64,000 nt of DNA from Rhizobium sp. L1K21 (GTDB lineage: Bacteria; Pseudomonadota; Alphaproteobacteria; Rhizobiales; Rhizobiaceae). A program made the position numbers and the translations under genes. The stretch spans positions 46,512 through 110,511 of the forward strand of contig NZ_JAMXLE010000011.1 of assembly GCF_024055895.1 (NCBI RefSeq), given 5' to 3'. The notes beneath the pieces were generated by a model. It saw only the letters and a list, made by a program, of their open reading frames with translations. It ran no database searches and was not told the DNA's origin. This document shows positions 18,480 through 27,525 of the stretch, one piece after another. Numbering within the stretch: the first letter of the stretch is position 1; each line of letters begins with the position of its first letter.

Positions 18480-20126
18480 TTAGATCAGCTCCCTCCAGAG
18501 GACTTTGCCGGCACCAGACCGCGGGAGTTGATCGATGAAGACGACTTCGCTGGGACATTTATATGCGGCCATTTCTTTGCGACACCAGGCAATGATACTG
18601 TCGGAATCTGCGCTCGGCGCAGACTTTGCCCGAACGACAAATGCCTTCACAAATTCGCCACGGCGCTCATCGCGTCCCGGCACCACACAGGCCTCGGCGA
18701 CAGCCTTGTTTTTAAGCATCAGCATCTCGACTTCGGCCGGCCAGACCTTGTAGCCGGAAATGTTGACCATCCGTTTCAGGCGATCCACCATGTAGAAGAA
18801 GCCGCTTTCATCGCGATAGGCAATGTCCCCGGTGCGGAAGAATGACTTGCCGTCGATCTCGACAAAGGCTTCTGCGGTTGCTTCCGGTTTTCCCCAATAA
18901 CCCTTGAAGACCTGGGGTGCAGACATGATGATTTCGCCGGGAACATTCAGATCAAGTTCCTTGGTGCCGCCGGGCTCGACCACACGCGCATCGACGCCGA
19001 AGACCGGGACGCCGAGACACTGGTCTCTTGGCGCGTCAACCGGATTGATATGGGTCCCGGCAATCGTCTCTGAGAGGCCGTAGCCTTCGATATAGGGTCG
19101 CCCAATCCGCACCCGAAGCTTCTTGGCAATGGCATCGGGCATGGCAGCACCACCGCCGCCGATCTTGTCGAGGCTCGAAAGGTCATATGCCTCTGTTTCC
19201 GGGTTATTGAGCAGATCGATCATCATTGTGCTGATCGAGGCCCATCGGTTGACGCGGTAACGCTCGATGAGCCTGGAGGCGTGAACGCAGTTCCATCGCG
19301 TCAGGATAATAATCGTGCCGCCCTGATAGATGGGCTGGTTCATTGAGCTCTGCATGCCCGTCACATGGAAGAACGGCAACGTCGCCAAATTCACTGTATG
19401 GGCGACAGCCGGATTCCAAATGATGCCGCCAACGATGGTCACCATCACGGTTCGGTGTGTATGCATACAGCCTTTCGGCTGGCCTGTCGTTCCAGAACTG
19501 TAAGGAATGACAGCCAGGTCATCGGGTCCGGTTTCACGCGCACGCGGCGTCTCGCCGAATTGAATGGCCTTTGCAAACCCGCAAATCCCCGGCCCCGTGA
19601 GGTCGCTTTCCTTGAGCATTGGCAAAGGATCGGGCAGCGGGCAGTCAAAATCCGGGTCACCCATTTCGGCATAGGCTGCTGAAATGACATGGCCGATTTG
19701 CCCGCTCTCCAGAAGCGGCTGTACCTGGCCAGCCAGCTCCTGGCCAATCACCATGACCGAGCCACCGGTGTCGGACAGAAGATATTCAAGCTCGCCTGTC
19801 CGGTTCATCGGATTGACAGGCACGACAACGGCACCAGCACGCAGGATTGCATAATAGCTGATGATCCATTGCGGAGAGTTCTGCATATAAAGCAGGACCC
19901 GATCACCCTTTTTGACACCGGCCCGCTGCTGCAGATAACCAGCCAGCGCCAGAACCTTTTGCCAAAGCTCCGCGTAACGGACCTCCCGGCCCTGATAGAT
20001 GATGGCGACAGTATCGCCTGAGCGCTCTGCCGTGATTTCCAGATTGGCGTCGACGGTTCTTTCCGGCAATTCGAGCGCGCGCGGAATATCCGCCGGCCAG
20101 TAAGGCGCGGGATGTCTTGAAGGCAT
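18480..20126 (-). CDS. AMP-forming acyl-CoA synthetase
   Basis: 548 residues from the ATG at 20126, which has AGAGG 9 bases upstream; a longer frame begins at 20180. It activates a carboxylic acid with ATP and CoA. The adenylation signature is IPYSSGTTGQPKG, followed by GYGLSET and the FFRTGDIAYRDESGFFYMVDR / SGYKVWPAEVE hinge, and the C-terminal catalytic lysine lies in RSGAGKVLWREL. Divergent from the SDR gene; probably catalyses the first step after uptake by the Liv-type transporter. Chain-length preference cannot be read from the sequence. Confidence 0.93.
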   Translation of the reverse strand: MPSRHPAPYWPADIPRALELPERTVDANLEITAERSGDTVAIIYQGREVRYAELWQKVLALAGYLQQRAGVKKGDRVLLYMQNSPQWIISYYAILRAGAVVVPVNPMNRTGELEYLLSDTGGSVMVIGQELAGQVQPLLESGQIGHVISAAYAEMGDPDFDCPLPDPLPMLKESDLTGPGICGFAKAIQFGETPRARETGPDDLAVIPYSSGTTGQPKGCMHTHRTVMVTIVGGIIWNPAVAHTVNLATLPFFHVTGMQSSMNQPIYQGGTIIILTRWNCVHASRLIERYRVNRWASISTMMIDLLNNPETEAYDLSSLDKIGGGGAAMPDAIAKKLRVRIGRPYIEGYGLSETIAGTHINPVDAPRDQCLGVPVFGVDARVVEPGGTKELDLNVPGEIIMSAPQVFKGYWGKPEATAEAFVEIDGKSFFRTGDIAYRDESGFFYMVDRLKRMVNISGYKVWPAEVEMLMLKNKAVAEACVVPGRDERRGEFVKAFVVRAKSAPSADSDSIIAWCRKEMAAYKCPSEVVFIDQLPRSGAGKVLWRELI

Positions 20127-20254
20127 TTGCAAAGACCTCTGCTTGATTGAAATGACACACTCCTCCTGTCGGCGCATCAATCAGCCCGGTCCGGCTCTCT
20201 CCTGCATGGTTTTTCTCCTCCCAGTTTCAGCGGCCAATACTAAGACGTCTCCCA

Positions 20255-20283
20255 TTTTCCGCAAGGCAAAAAAATATTCCGCA
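20255..20283 (+). promoter_or_regulatory. Candidate operator: two TTCCGCA repeats
   Basis: TTTTCCGCA at 20255-20263 and TATTCCGCA at 20275-20283 are direct repeats exactly 20 bases apart (two helical turns) in the divergent gap between the acyl-CoA synthetase and SDR genes. The same nonamer occurs as both arms of a near-palindrome at 25136-25154 in the other divergent gap of this block. Proposed binding site for the IclR regulator at 17591-18412. Confidence 0.45.
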
Positions 20284-20425
20284 CCATTGACTGGTTTTTT
20301 CGGATGGGCAACAACTGAAAAAAGGGGGAGGTTTCAGGGGATGGATAGATTTCCGGCCTCCGGACGCATCAATGCGTTTCGTGAAACGCTGCGGCAGTGC
20401 CGTGCCAGTCAAGAGTGAGGCAATC

Positions 20426-21181
20426 ATGTTCGATTTCAAAGGTAAGGTCGCAGTTGTGACGGGTTCAAGTCGCGGCATTGGCAGGGCGACCGCCGAAATG
20501 TTTGCCCGCTTTGGCGCACGCGTTGTCGTTTCCAGCCGCACCGCCGAGGCTTGTGAAGATACGGCAAAGACGATCCGCGATCAGGGCGGTGAGGCACTGG
20601 TCATTCCCTGCCACATTGGCAAGAAAGAAGACTTGCAACGCCTCGTCGATAAAACAATGTCGGCCTGGGGCCGCATCGACAGCCTGATCTGCAACGCCGC
20701 GATTAACCCCGTCTATGGCCCCATGTCTGACCTGACCGACGACGCATTCGACAAGATCATGTCGACCAATGTCCGCTCCACGCTTCAGCTTTGCAACATG
20801 GTGCTTCCCGGCATGGCCGAGCGCGGCGGCGGAACGGTGGTCATCCTGTCCTCCATTGCCGGCATTCGCGGCAATACGGTGATCGGTGCCTACGGAATAT
20901 CGAAAGCCGCCGAAGCCGCGCTCGCCCGCAATCTTGCCGTGGAATGGGGACCGCATCATATCCGCGTTAACGCACTGGCACCCGGTCTTGTGAAAACCGA
21001 CTTTGCCCGTGCGCTCTGGGAAGACCCGGAGCGGCTCGAACGCGCCGAAAAACAGACGCCTTTGCGCAGGATCGGCGTGCCGGACGATATCGCAGGCACG
21101 GCTCTTTTCCTGGCAAGCGATGCGTCGGCCTATATTACCGGCCAGACCATTGTCGCCGATGGCGGCGAAACCATTTCCTAG
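20426..21181 (+). CDS. Short-chain dehydrogenase/reductase, FabG-like
   Basis: 251 residues from the ATG at 20426, preceded by GAGTGAGG. Classical SDR: cofactor motif GSSRGIGRA (about residues 13-21), NAA at 90-92, catalytic Ser in LSSIAG and YxxxK as YGISK, C-terminal TGQTIVADGG. Expected to oxidise or reduce a hydroxyacyl-CoA with NAD(P). It is divergent from the acyl-CoA synthetase and shares the same control region, so both belong to the same pathway. Confidence 0.92.
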   Translation: MFDFKGKVAVVTGSSRGIGRATAEMFARFGARVVVSSRTAEACEDTAKTIRDQGGEALVIPCHIGKKEDLQRLVDKTMSAWGRIDSLICNAAINPVYGPMSDLTDDAFDKIMSTNVRSTLQLCNMVLPGMAERGGGTVVILSSIAGIRGNTVIGAYGISKAAEAALARNLAVEWGPHHIRVNALAPGLVKTDFARALWEDPERLERAEKQTPLRRIGVPDDIAGTALFLASDASAYITGQTIVADGGETIS

Positions 21182-21235
21182 GTACTGCGGTGCGAAGACG
21201 GCACTGGCCGACGGCTTTGCAATCGGGTGTGTCGC

Positions 21236-21631
21236 CTACGAGCGATAGCGAAAAACGCCGGTGGCTGTTGCCACAACAGTGCCCTTGCTGTCGGTGACTT
21301 CGCCGCGCGCGAAGAATGATCTTTTCCCGCCGCCGGTTCGAAAACCTTCAGCAATCAGCCAATCGCCTTCGGGCCGCGACAGAAAATTGGTGGTCATCGA
21401 CAGGGTCATGGCCAGCCTCTTGTTATCCAGATCGCCTGTATAACAACCTGCAAAACCCATCACCGTATCCAGCAGCGTGGCATAAAGGCCGCCATGCGGG
21501 ATGCCGTAACGGTTCTGGTGTTTTTCACCAAGCGGCAAATCGAAACGGCAATAATCTGTCGACCAGTCCACCATCTTGAAGCCCAGAAGTTCTTGAAACG
21601 GGTATGGGGCTTCGCTTTTTGGGTCCTTCAT
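21236..21631 (-). CDS. PaaI-type hotdog-fold acyl-CoA thioesterase
   Basis: 131 residues from the ATG at 21631, preceded by AAGGA; a TTG five codons upstream is the alternative. The PaaI/hotdog pattern is visible: NRYGIPHGGLYATLLDTVMGFAG with the HGG motif and acidic Asp, then TTNFLSRPEGDWLIAEG and GGGKRSFFARGEV. It would release CoA from stalled or toxic acyl-CoA intermediates. It sits at the end of the minus-strand run of CoA-pathway genes. Confidence 0.88.
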   Translation of the reverse strand: MKDPKSEAPYPFQELLGFKMVDWSTDYCRFDLPLGEKHQNRYGIPHGGLYATLLDTVMGFAGCYTGDLDNKRLAMTLSMTTNFLSRPEGDWLIAEGFRTGGGKRSFFARGEVTDSKGTVVATATGVFRYRS

Positions 21632-21652
21632 GATCGTCCTTTTCAACCAGAA

Positions 21653-22687
21653 TCAAATTTCACCAGCGGCTTTCAGACCACCTTCGGCATAAAGCGGCAC
21701 ATAGCTTCCCACCAGCTTCGCCCGCTCAGGATTGGAGGCATTGCCCTCTAGCGCCCTTTTGAGAACGCCCTGGAGAATGGCCGCCATGCGGAAAAAGGCG
21801 AAAGCGACATAGAAGCCGAGATTGTCTATCCCCGCCAATCCCCGGCGTCGGCAGTAGGCATCGACGAATTCGGCATCGCTTGGAAGCCCCAATGCTTTTC
21901 GGTCCACCCCGGCAAGACCGCGTCCTTCCGGGCCAACCGGCATTGCCCACTGCATCAGCACGGCACCGAGATCGGCGTAAGGGTGGCCGATGGTCGACAA
22001 TTCCCAGTCGAGCACGGCCAGACAACGGCTCTCCGTGCCATGAAACAGCATGTTGTCGATCCGGTAGTCACCGTGAACCAGTCGCCGCTGACCCAACTCG
22101 TCCGGCACATTCGCATCCAGCCAGGCCATCAACGCTTCCATCGGCGCAATGTCGGCTGTCTGGCTCGAGCGGTACTGCTTGGTCCAGCGGTCAAGCTGGC
22201 GGCGGTAATAATTCCCCTCAGGCCCGTAATCAGCCAGGCCGCATGCCTCTATATCCACCTCATGGAGAGCCGCCAGCACACGGTTCATCTCGTCAATGAT
22301 GGCAAACCGGGTTTCCGGTGATTGATCCGGCAGATTCGGCAGGTCGAAATTGCGGCCTTCAACATAGTCCATGACATAGAAATCCGCACCGATCACCGAT
22401 TCATCCTGGCACAGAGCATGAACGCGACTGACGGGAACATCCGAATTGGCGAGCGCGCGTTGCACCCGAAATTCACGGTCAACCGCATGGGCCGACTTCA
22501 GGAGTTGGCCGGGCGGCTTTCGGCGCAAAACAAGCTTTGGGCCGTCTGTTTCAATCAGGAAGGTCGGGTTTGACTGACCGCCTGGAAATTTGGAGACAGA
22601 CCTGATTTGCGAAACGCCGTCAACGCGCCCCTTCAGCCATGCCTCGACATTGGCCCTGTCCTGATCTGAGAAAAACTGGCTGGTCAT
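21653..22687 (-). CDS. APH-fold phosphotransferase of the ACAD10/LvaA type
   Basis: 344 residues. Aminoglycoside-phosphotransferase fold: N-lobe GGQSNPTFLIET and LVLRRKPPG (ATP-binding Lys), catalytic loop HGDYRIDNMLF and DWELSTIGHPYADLG. Members of this branch are fused or adjacent to acyl-CoA dehydrogenases and, in the levulinate pathway (LvaA) and in human ACAD10/11, phosphorylate the hydroxyl of 4-hydroxyacyl-CoAs. With an acyl-CoA synthetase, SDR, hydratase and thiolase around it, the same chemistry is likely here. Not an antibiotic resistance gene. Confidence 0.85.
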   Translation of the reverse strand: MTSQFFSDQDRANVEAWLKGRVDGVSQIRSVSKFPGGQSNPTFLIETDGPKLVLRRKPPGQLLKSAHAVDREFRVQRALANSDVPVSRVHALCQDESVIGADFYVMDYVEGRNFDLPNLPDQSPETRFAIIDEMNRVLAALHEVDIEACGLADYGPEGNYYRRQLDRWTKQYRSSQTADIAPMEALMAWLDANVPDELGQRRLVHGDYRIDNMLFHGTESRCLAVLDWELSTIGHPYADLGAVLMQWAMPVGPEGRGLAGVDRKALGLPSDAEFVDAYCRRRGLAGIDNLGFYVAFAFFRMAAILQGVLKRALEGNASNPERAKLVGSYVPLYAEGGLKAAGEI

Positions 22688-22695
22688 GAATTGCC

Positions 22696-23364
22696 CTAAC
22701 TGTAGGTGAGAAGTTCGGCCTGATTATCAGCATCAATATGGGGCGTTTCATTGAAGCCGGTCAGGAAAATGTCATCCGGCGCAGCGAAAAACCGCGTCAC
22801 CCCGCAATTGCGGATCTGCAACTGCAATCGGATCTGCTCTTCGGCAGGCGCATTCAGACACAGCCGGACCATCTGCCCAATAGCACCGCCCGAACTGACG
22901 GCAAGAACCGGCCCCTTGTCGAATGACGCAAGAAAGTCCCTTGCATCTTTGACCCGACCGACAAAGTCGGACCAGCGTTCGGGAGGGCTTTCGATCCGGT
23001 CTTGCGCCCATTCGAGCACCGTTTCGCGCAAGATGCGAAAATGCGTCCGGCGGTCCGAATGCATCCCTTCGGGAGCCGGTTTGCCGTTAAAACGGGCACC
23101 AAGAAGGCTCTTGAAATCAAATTCATTGAGGCCCGCATGCTGCTCCAGCTGCCGGTCTTCAAGCTTCATGCCGCGCAGGATGCCCTGCATGGTCTGGAGA
23201 TGCCGCTTCTGCGCACCCACAACGAAGACTGAAGGTTTGACGCCCTGGCGGACAAGAGCCCGCCCCAGCGCTTCCGACTGACGGTCACCAAGCTCTGACA
23301 ACTGGTCATAGTCTGCCGCCCCAAAACTGGCCTGGGCATGCCGCACAAGATAAATTTCAGGCAT
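22696..23364 (-). CDS. Histidine phosphatase superfamily protein
   Basis: 222 residues. The phosphohistidine motif is IYLVRHAQASFG near the N-terminus (RHA in place of RHG); a second His lies in AVSSGGAIGQM-type context where the family usually has SHG, here replaced by SSG, so catalytic competence is uncertain. It is 8 bases from the kinase gene and co-transcribed with it, a recurring neighbour pair in acyl-CoA clusters. Could dephosphorylate a metabolite made by the kinase. Confidence 0.8.
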   Translation of the reverse strand: MPEIYLVRHAQASFGAADYDQLSELGDRQSEALGRALVRQGVKPSVFVVGAQKRHLQTMQGILRGMKLEDRQLEQHAGLNEFDFKSLLGARFNGKPAPEGMHSDRRTHFRILRETVLEWAQDRIESPPERWSDFVGRVKDARDFLASFDKGPVLAVSSGGAIGQMVRLCLNAPAEEQIRLQLQIRNCGVTRFFAAPDDIFLTGFNETPHIDADNQAELLTYS

Positions 23365-23382
23365 TCCAATTCCCGTCTGGCT

Positions 23383-24585
23383 TCACAACACTTCAAACAA
23401 TCCGGCGGCACCCATGCCCCCGCCCACGCACATGGTGCAAACCACATATTTCACACCGCGGCGCTTGCCTTCAATCAGAGCGTGGCCGACCATGCGGGCA
23501 CCGGACATGCCATAGGGATGGCCAATGGAAATCGCACCGCCATTGACGTTGAGGATCTCTTCAGGAATGCCCAGAACCCGAGACGACTGCAGAACCTGGC
23601 AGGCGAAAGCCTCGTTCAGCTCCCAAAGTCCGATATCGTCCATTTTCAAACCGTGGGCCTTGAGCAGTTTGGGCACGGCATAAATCGGGCCGATGCCCAT
23701 TTCGTCCGGGTCCAGGCCCGCTGCCGTGACACCAACATAACGGCCAAGCGGGGTAAGACCGCGCTTTTCAGCAAGTTTGGCTTCCATGATGACGGCAGCA
23801 GACGCACCATCGGAAAGCTGCGAGGAGTTGCCTGCGGTAATAAACCTGCCTTCCTTGACCACCTGTCCGTCCTTGAAGACCGGCTGCAGACCCGCCAGAT
23901 TGTCGAGCGATGTTCCAGGACGGTTCCCCTCATCCTTGTCCAGCGTCACTTCGCGGTAGGATATCGCCTTGGTCTCCTTGTCCATAACCGCCATGGAGGT
24001 GGTCAGCGGGACGATCTCGTCATCGAATTTTCCGGCGGCTTGTGCTGCAGCCGTGCGAGCCTGTGATTGAACCGCATAGGCGTCCTGATCCTCGCGGCTG
24101 ACGCCGTAGCGTTCTGCAACGATTTCGGCTGTTTCCAGCATCGACATGTAAAGGGCAGGCTGATGCTCGACAATCCAGGGATCGCGTGCGCGGTCGGTGC
24201 GCATGTTCTGGTTCTGCACCAGCGAAATCGATTCGACACCACCACCAACAACGATATCCATTCCGTCGTGAATGACCTGCTTGGCGGCTGTGGCAATCGC
24301 CATCATGCCGCTGGCGCACTGCCTGTCCATCGACATGCCGGCAACAGTGGTTGGCAGGCCTGCGCGAATGACGGCCTGGCGACCGATATTGCCGCCTGTT
24401 GCGCCTTGCTGAAGCGCCGCCCCGACAATGCAGTCTTCCACCTCTGCGCCATCAACACCGGACCGTTCGACGGCGTGCTTGACGGCATGGCCAATCAGCT
24501 CCTGAGCCTGTGTGTTGTTGAAAGCGCCTCGAAATGCCTTGCCAATCGGCGTACGGGCGGTGGAAACGATTACTGCATCACGCAT
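23383..24585 (-). CDS. Acetyl-CoA acyltransferase (thiolase)
   Basis: 400 residues, normal length; a strong GGAGG stands 9 bases before the ATG. Nucleophilic Cys in [13 protein letters not shown] (about residue 89), His in [17 protein letters not shown] and the second Cys in [16 protein letters not shown]. It cleaves a 3-ketoacyl-CoA to acetyl-CoA (or propionyl-CoA) and a shortened acyl-CoA, the closing step of the pathway encoded around it. Confidence 0.95.
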   Translation of the reverse strand: MRDAVIVSTARTPIGKAFRGAFNNTQAQELIGHAVKHAVERSGVDGAEVEDCIVGAALQQGATGGNIGRQAVIRAGLPTTVAGMSMDRQCASGMMAIATAAKQVIHDGMDIVVGGGVESISLVQNQNMRTDRARDPWIVEHQPALYMSMLETAEIVAERYGVSREDQDAYAVQSQARTAAAQAAGKFDDEIVPLTTSMAVMDKETKAISYREVTLDKDEGNRPGTSLDNLAGLQPVFKDGQVVKEGRFITAGNSSQLSDGASAAVIMEAKLAEKRGLTPLGRYVGVTAAGLDPDEMGIGPIYAVPKLLKAHGLKMDDIGLWELNEAFACQVLQSSRVLGIPEEILNVNGGAISIGHPYGMSGARMVGHALIEGKRRGVKYVVCTMCVGGGMGAAGLFEVL

Positions 24586-24640
24586 GGGTTAACCTCCTTC
24601 TGTTTCTCGGGCGCATACGCCCGCTTATATTTTGATTTCA

Positions 24641-25102
24641 TCAATGGGCTGAGGCTACGCGCAGCGTATGCCACTTGGCGACGAGTGCCGGTTTGTCCTG
24701 ATCCTTGATGTCGACCGTGACACTGGTGATGAGCCGATGTGTGCCGGGCCGCATTTCAATGCAGTCCTCCAGCACGAACCGCCCGCGAACCTGCGCGCCT
24801 GCCGGAACCGGCGAGAGAAACCGCACCTGATCAAAACCGTAATTGACGCCTGTGCTGTTTTCGCCGGGCCTCGGCAGACACTCAGCTGCCATGCGCGGAA
24901 GAAGGGCGAGCGTGAGAAGACCATGTGCGATTGTGCCGCCAAATGGCGAATTGGCGGCCTTCTCCTTATCGATATGAATGTACTGCCAGTCCTCGGTCAC
25001 GTCTGCGAAGGCGTCGATGCGATCCTGCTCGACATTCAGCCAGGACGATACGCCAATTTCGGTGCCGATCCTGCCACGAAGGTCGTCAAATTCGGCATCC
25101 AT
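24641..25102 (-). CDS. MaoC-family (R)-hydratase
   Basis: 153 residues. Hotdog fold with the hydratase motif FADVTEDWQYIHID (catalytic Asp and His) followed by FGGTIAHGLLTLAL. It adds water to, or removes it from, an enoyl-/3-hydroxyacyl-CoA. First gene of the minus-strand run and divergent from the Liv-type binding-protein gene, so transporter and catabolic genes share one control region. Confidence 0.92.
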   Translation of the reverse strand: MDAEFDDLRGRIGTEIGVSSWLNVEQDRIDAFADVTEDWQYIHIDKEKAANSPFGGTIAHGLLTLALLPRMAAECLPRPGENSTGVNYGFDQVRFLSPVPAGAQVRGRFVLEDCIEMRPGTHRLITSVTVDIKDQDKPALVAKWHTLRVASAH

Positions 25103-25135
25103 GTCTCGCGTTCCCCCAACGTCTCGGTATTCAAA

Positions 25136-25154
25136 TATTCTGCAGTGCGGAATA
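25136..25154. promoter_or_regulatory. Near-palindrome, candidate IclR operator
   Basis: TATTCTGCA-G-TGCGGAATA is a 19-base inverted repeat with one mismatched pair, centred at 25145 in the 143-base divergent gap between the hydratase and binding-protein genes. Its right arm read on the minus strand is TATTCCGCA, the same nonamer as at 20275-20283. Confidence 0.5.
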
Positions 25155-25245
25155 ATTTTCTGAAATTTTGTTTGACGTCGGCAATGAAGTCCTGTTGACT
25201 GTCCTTGTCAAGTACCGCTGGCTTACCAGCGTGGGAGGGGAAAAT

Positions 25246-26475
25246 ATGACACTGTTTGCCAAAGCTGCCATGGCAGCGTTTGTTGGTTTGGCTGCGCATG
25301 GAGTAGCGCAGGCCGATGTGAAAGTTGCATTCATTGATCCGTTGTCTGGACCTTTCGGTCCGTCAGGCACCGGTGCCTACACATCCTATGTTCTGGCGTT
25401 CGAGCATCTGAACGCAAACGGCGGAATGAACGGCGAAAAGGTCGAACTGACCGGTTACGACAACAAGGTCAGCCCGAAGGAGTCGCTGGTCCAGCTTCAA
25501 AAAGCCATTGATTCCGGCGCAAGGTTCATCATTCAGGGCAACGGCTCATCCGTAGCTGCTGCAATCATCGACGCGGTTAACAAACATAATGAGCGCAATC
25601 CTGGCGATGAAGTTGTCTTCCTGAACTATGCAGCTGTCACGCCTGCATTCACCAACGAAGCCTGCTCGTTCTGGCATTTCCGCTTTGACGCGCATGCCGA
25701 CATGAAGATGAACGCCATCACCGACTGGCTCATCAAGCGCGACGATATCAAGAAGGTCTACCTGATCGGCCAGGACTATGTGTTCGGCAAGGCTGTTGCT
25801 GAGGCTGCCGTCAAGCAGCTCGGAGAAAAGAAGGAGTCCGTCGAGATTGTCGGAAACGAGTTGCATCCGCTCGGCAAGGTCAAGGACTTCACGCCCTATA
25901 TCCAGAAAATCCAGGCTTCCGGCGCTGATGCGGTCATCACCGGCAACTGGGGACAGGACATGGTGCTGCTGGTCAAGGCTGCGGGAGATTCAGGCCTGAA
26001 AATTCCGTTCCTGACATTCTATGGCGGTTCGCTGGGCGCGGTCTCAACGCTTGGCGACGCCGCCATCGGCACGCTCTATCAGGTCAGCGAAGGCATCACC
26101 AATCTGGAAGCCAGCGATGCGCAATACGCTCTGATCGAAGAATACAAGGAGCGCTTTCCGGAATATGATTACTACTACCACCGTGCCTTCGAGGCCGTGG
26201 ACATGCTCAAGGCGGCTTCCGAAAAGGCCGGCTCGAACGATCCGGTGGCCATTGCCAAGGCTCTTGAAGGTCTGACTGTTGAAGGTGCCTATGGCCCGGT
26301 CACGATGCGTGCATCGGATCACCAGGCGCAGCAGAATCTCTACGTCTCCACGGTGGCGAAGGACGTGAAATACACGGTCGACAACACCGACAAGGGATGG
26401 AAGCTGGTTGAAAACGGCAAGATCGATGCCGCAGCAGCTGAAGAGCCGACCACCTGTGAGATGGTACGTCCATAA
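25246..26475 (+). CDS. ABC transporter substrate-binding protein, branched-chain (Liv) type
   Basis: 409 residues from the ATG at 25246, preceded by GGGAGGGG. N-terminal signal peptide (MTLFAKAAMAAFVGLAAHGVAQA, cut before DVKV), then a peripheral-binding type I fold: VAFIDPLSGPFGPSG, ALEGLTVEGAYGPVTMRASDHQ near the end. Although the family is named for leucine and isoleucine, many members bind aromatic or fatty carboxylates; the adjacent acyl-CoA genes suggest such an acid. First gene of the transporter operon. Confidence 0.94.
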   Translation: MTLFAKAAMAAFVGLAAHGVAQADVKVAFIDPLSGPFGPSGTGAYTSYVLAFEHLNANGGMNGEKVELTGYDNKVSPKESLVQLQKAIDSGARFIIQGNGSSVAAAIIDAVNKHNERNPGDEVVFLNYAAVTPAFTNEACSFWHFRFDAHADMKMNAITDWLIKRDDIKKVYLIGQDYVFGKAVAEAAVKQLGEKKESVEIVGNELHPLGKVKDFTPYIQKIQASGADAVITGNWGQDMVLLVKAAGDSGLKIPFLTFYGGSLGAVSTLGDAAIGTLYQVSEGITNLEASDAQYALIEEYKERFPEYDYYYHRAFEAVDMLKAASEKAGSNDPVAIAKALEGLTVEGAYGPVTMRASDHQAQQNLYVSTVAKDVKYTVDNTDKGWKLVENGKIDAAAAEEPTTCEMVRP

Positions 26476-26499
26476 CAGGGACCTACCGCCTGAGGTTTA

Positions 26500-26541
26500 A
26501 GATCGGGCGCCGCCATATCAATTACCATCGGCGCCCGATCT
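26500..26541 (+). other. Long perfect hairpin between binding-protein and permease genes
   Basis: AGATCGGGCGCCG and CGGCGCCCGATCT give a perfect 13-bp stem around a 16-base loop. No T-run follows, so it probably acts as an mRNA-stabilising or attenuating element that keeps the binding-protein message more abundant than that of the membrane genes. Confidence 0.65.
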
Positions 26542-26592
26542 GCATGATTTTCAGAGCTAGGTTTTGACAGGCGAGCCTTCGACGGGGACAGC

Positions 26593-27525
26593 ATGGAAAC
26601 AATCGTATTCTCCCTGCTAAACGGCATGATTTACGGGCTTTTGCTCTTCATGCTGTCAAGCGGGCTGACACTCATATTCTCGATGATGGGCATCTTGAAC
26701 TTCGCCCATGCAAGCTTCTACATGTTGGGCGCCTATTTCGCCTACACCATCATGGGCGTGACCAATTTCTGGCTTGCGCTGTTTCTGGCGCCGGTTCTGG
26801 CTGGCGGTGTCGGAATGCTTGTCGAACGCTGGGGCCTGCGCCGCGTGCATGTCAACGGCCATGTGGCAGAGCTTTTGTTCACCTTCGGTCTTGCTTATCT
26901 GATCGACGAGGTCGTCAGGATCATCTGGGGCCGAAATGCGGTGAACTACAAGGTGCCGGAGGCGCTCGACTTCACGCTTTTCACGCTTTACGGATCGAAC
27001 TACCCGGCCTACCGCATCTTCATTCTGTTTGTCGCAGTTTTCATGCTGGTGTCGCTTTGGTATCTTCTCAAGAGGACACGCATCGGCCTCATCATTCAGG
27101 CGGCCCTCACTCACCCGCACATGGTGGGTCATCTTGGGCACAATGTACCGCTTGTCTTCATGAGCGTGTTCGGCGCAGGTTGCGCCCTTGCCGGCCTTGC
27201 CGGTGTGATTGGCGGAAATTACTTCATCACCGACCCCGCCATGGCGGTCCAGATGGGACCGATCGTTTTCGTGGTCGTCGTCGTTGGCGGCCTGGGGTCG
27301 CTTGAGGGTGCCTTTCTGGCGGCCATGCTGATCGGCATATTGCAGACCTCGGCGGTTTCCATCAACGCATCCTTCTCCGACATATTCGGCTTCCTCGGCC
27401 TGACGGCGAGCTCCGAGTTGGGGCGGATCACCGTTGCCCAGTTGGCGCCGACCCTGCCTTTCCTGCTGTTGGTGCTGGTTCTGATCGCCAGACCCAGAGG
27501 CCTCATGGGGGAACGTGAGGTATGA
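26593..27525 (+). CDS. Branched-chain-type ABC permease, LivH family
   Basis: 310 residues with about eight hydrophobic segments, starting LLNGMIYGLLLFMLSSGLTLIFSMMGILNFAHASFYMLGAY, the LivH opening. The EAA-like loop with GGLGSLEGAFLAAM is near residue 235. Forms the membrane channel with LivM. Its stop overlaps the next start by four bases. Confidence 0.94.
   Translation: METIVFSLLNGMIYGLLLFMLSSGLTLIFSMMGILNFAHASFYMLGAYFAYTIMGVTNFWLALFLAPVLAGGVGMLVERWGLRRVHVNGHVAELLFTFGLAYLIDEVVRIIWGRNAVNYKVPEALDFTLFTLYGSNYPAYRIFILFVAVFMLVSLWYLLKRTRIGLIIQAALTHPHMVGHLGHNVPLVFMSVFGAGCALAGLAGVIGGNYFITDPAMAVQMGPIVFVVVVVGGLGSLEGAFLAAMLIGILQTSAVSINASFSDIFGFLGLTASSELGRITVAQLAPTLPFLLLVLVLIARPRGLMGEREV

Noticed and set aside
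20127..20180. Upstream start for the acyl-CoA synthetase suggested by a strong AGGAGGAG
   Set aside because: The codon at proper distance in frame is ATT; the ATG at 20126 with AGAGG is a simpler start, although the stronger site is puzzling.
21653..22687. Reading the APH-fold gene as aminoglycoside resistance
   Set aside because: Sequence and neighbours place it in the acyl-CoA-linked ACAD10/LvaA branch.
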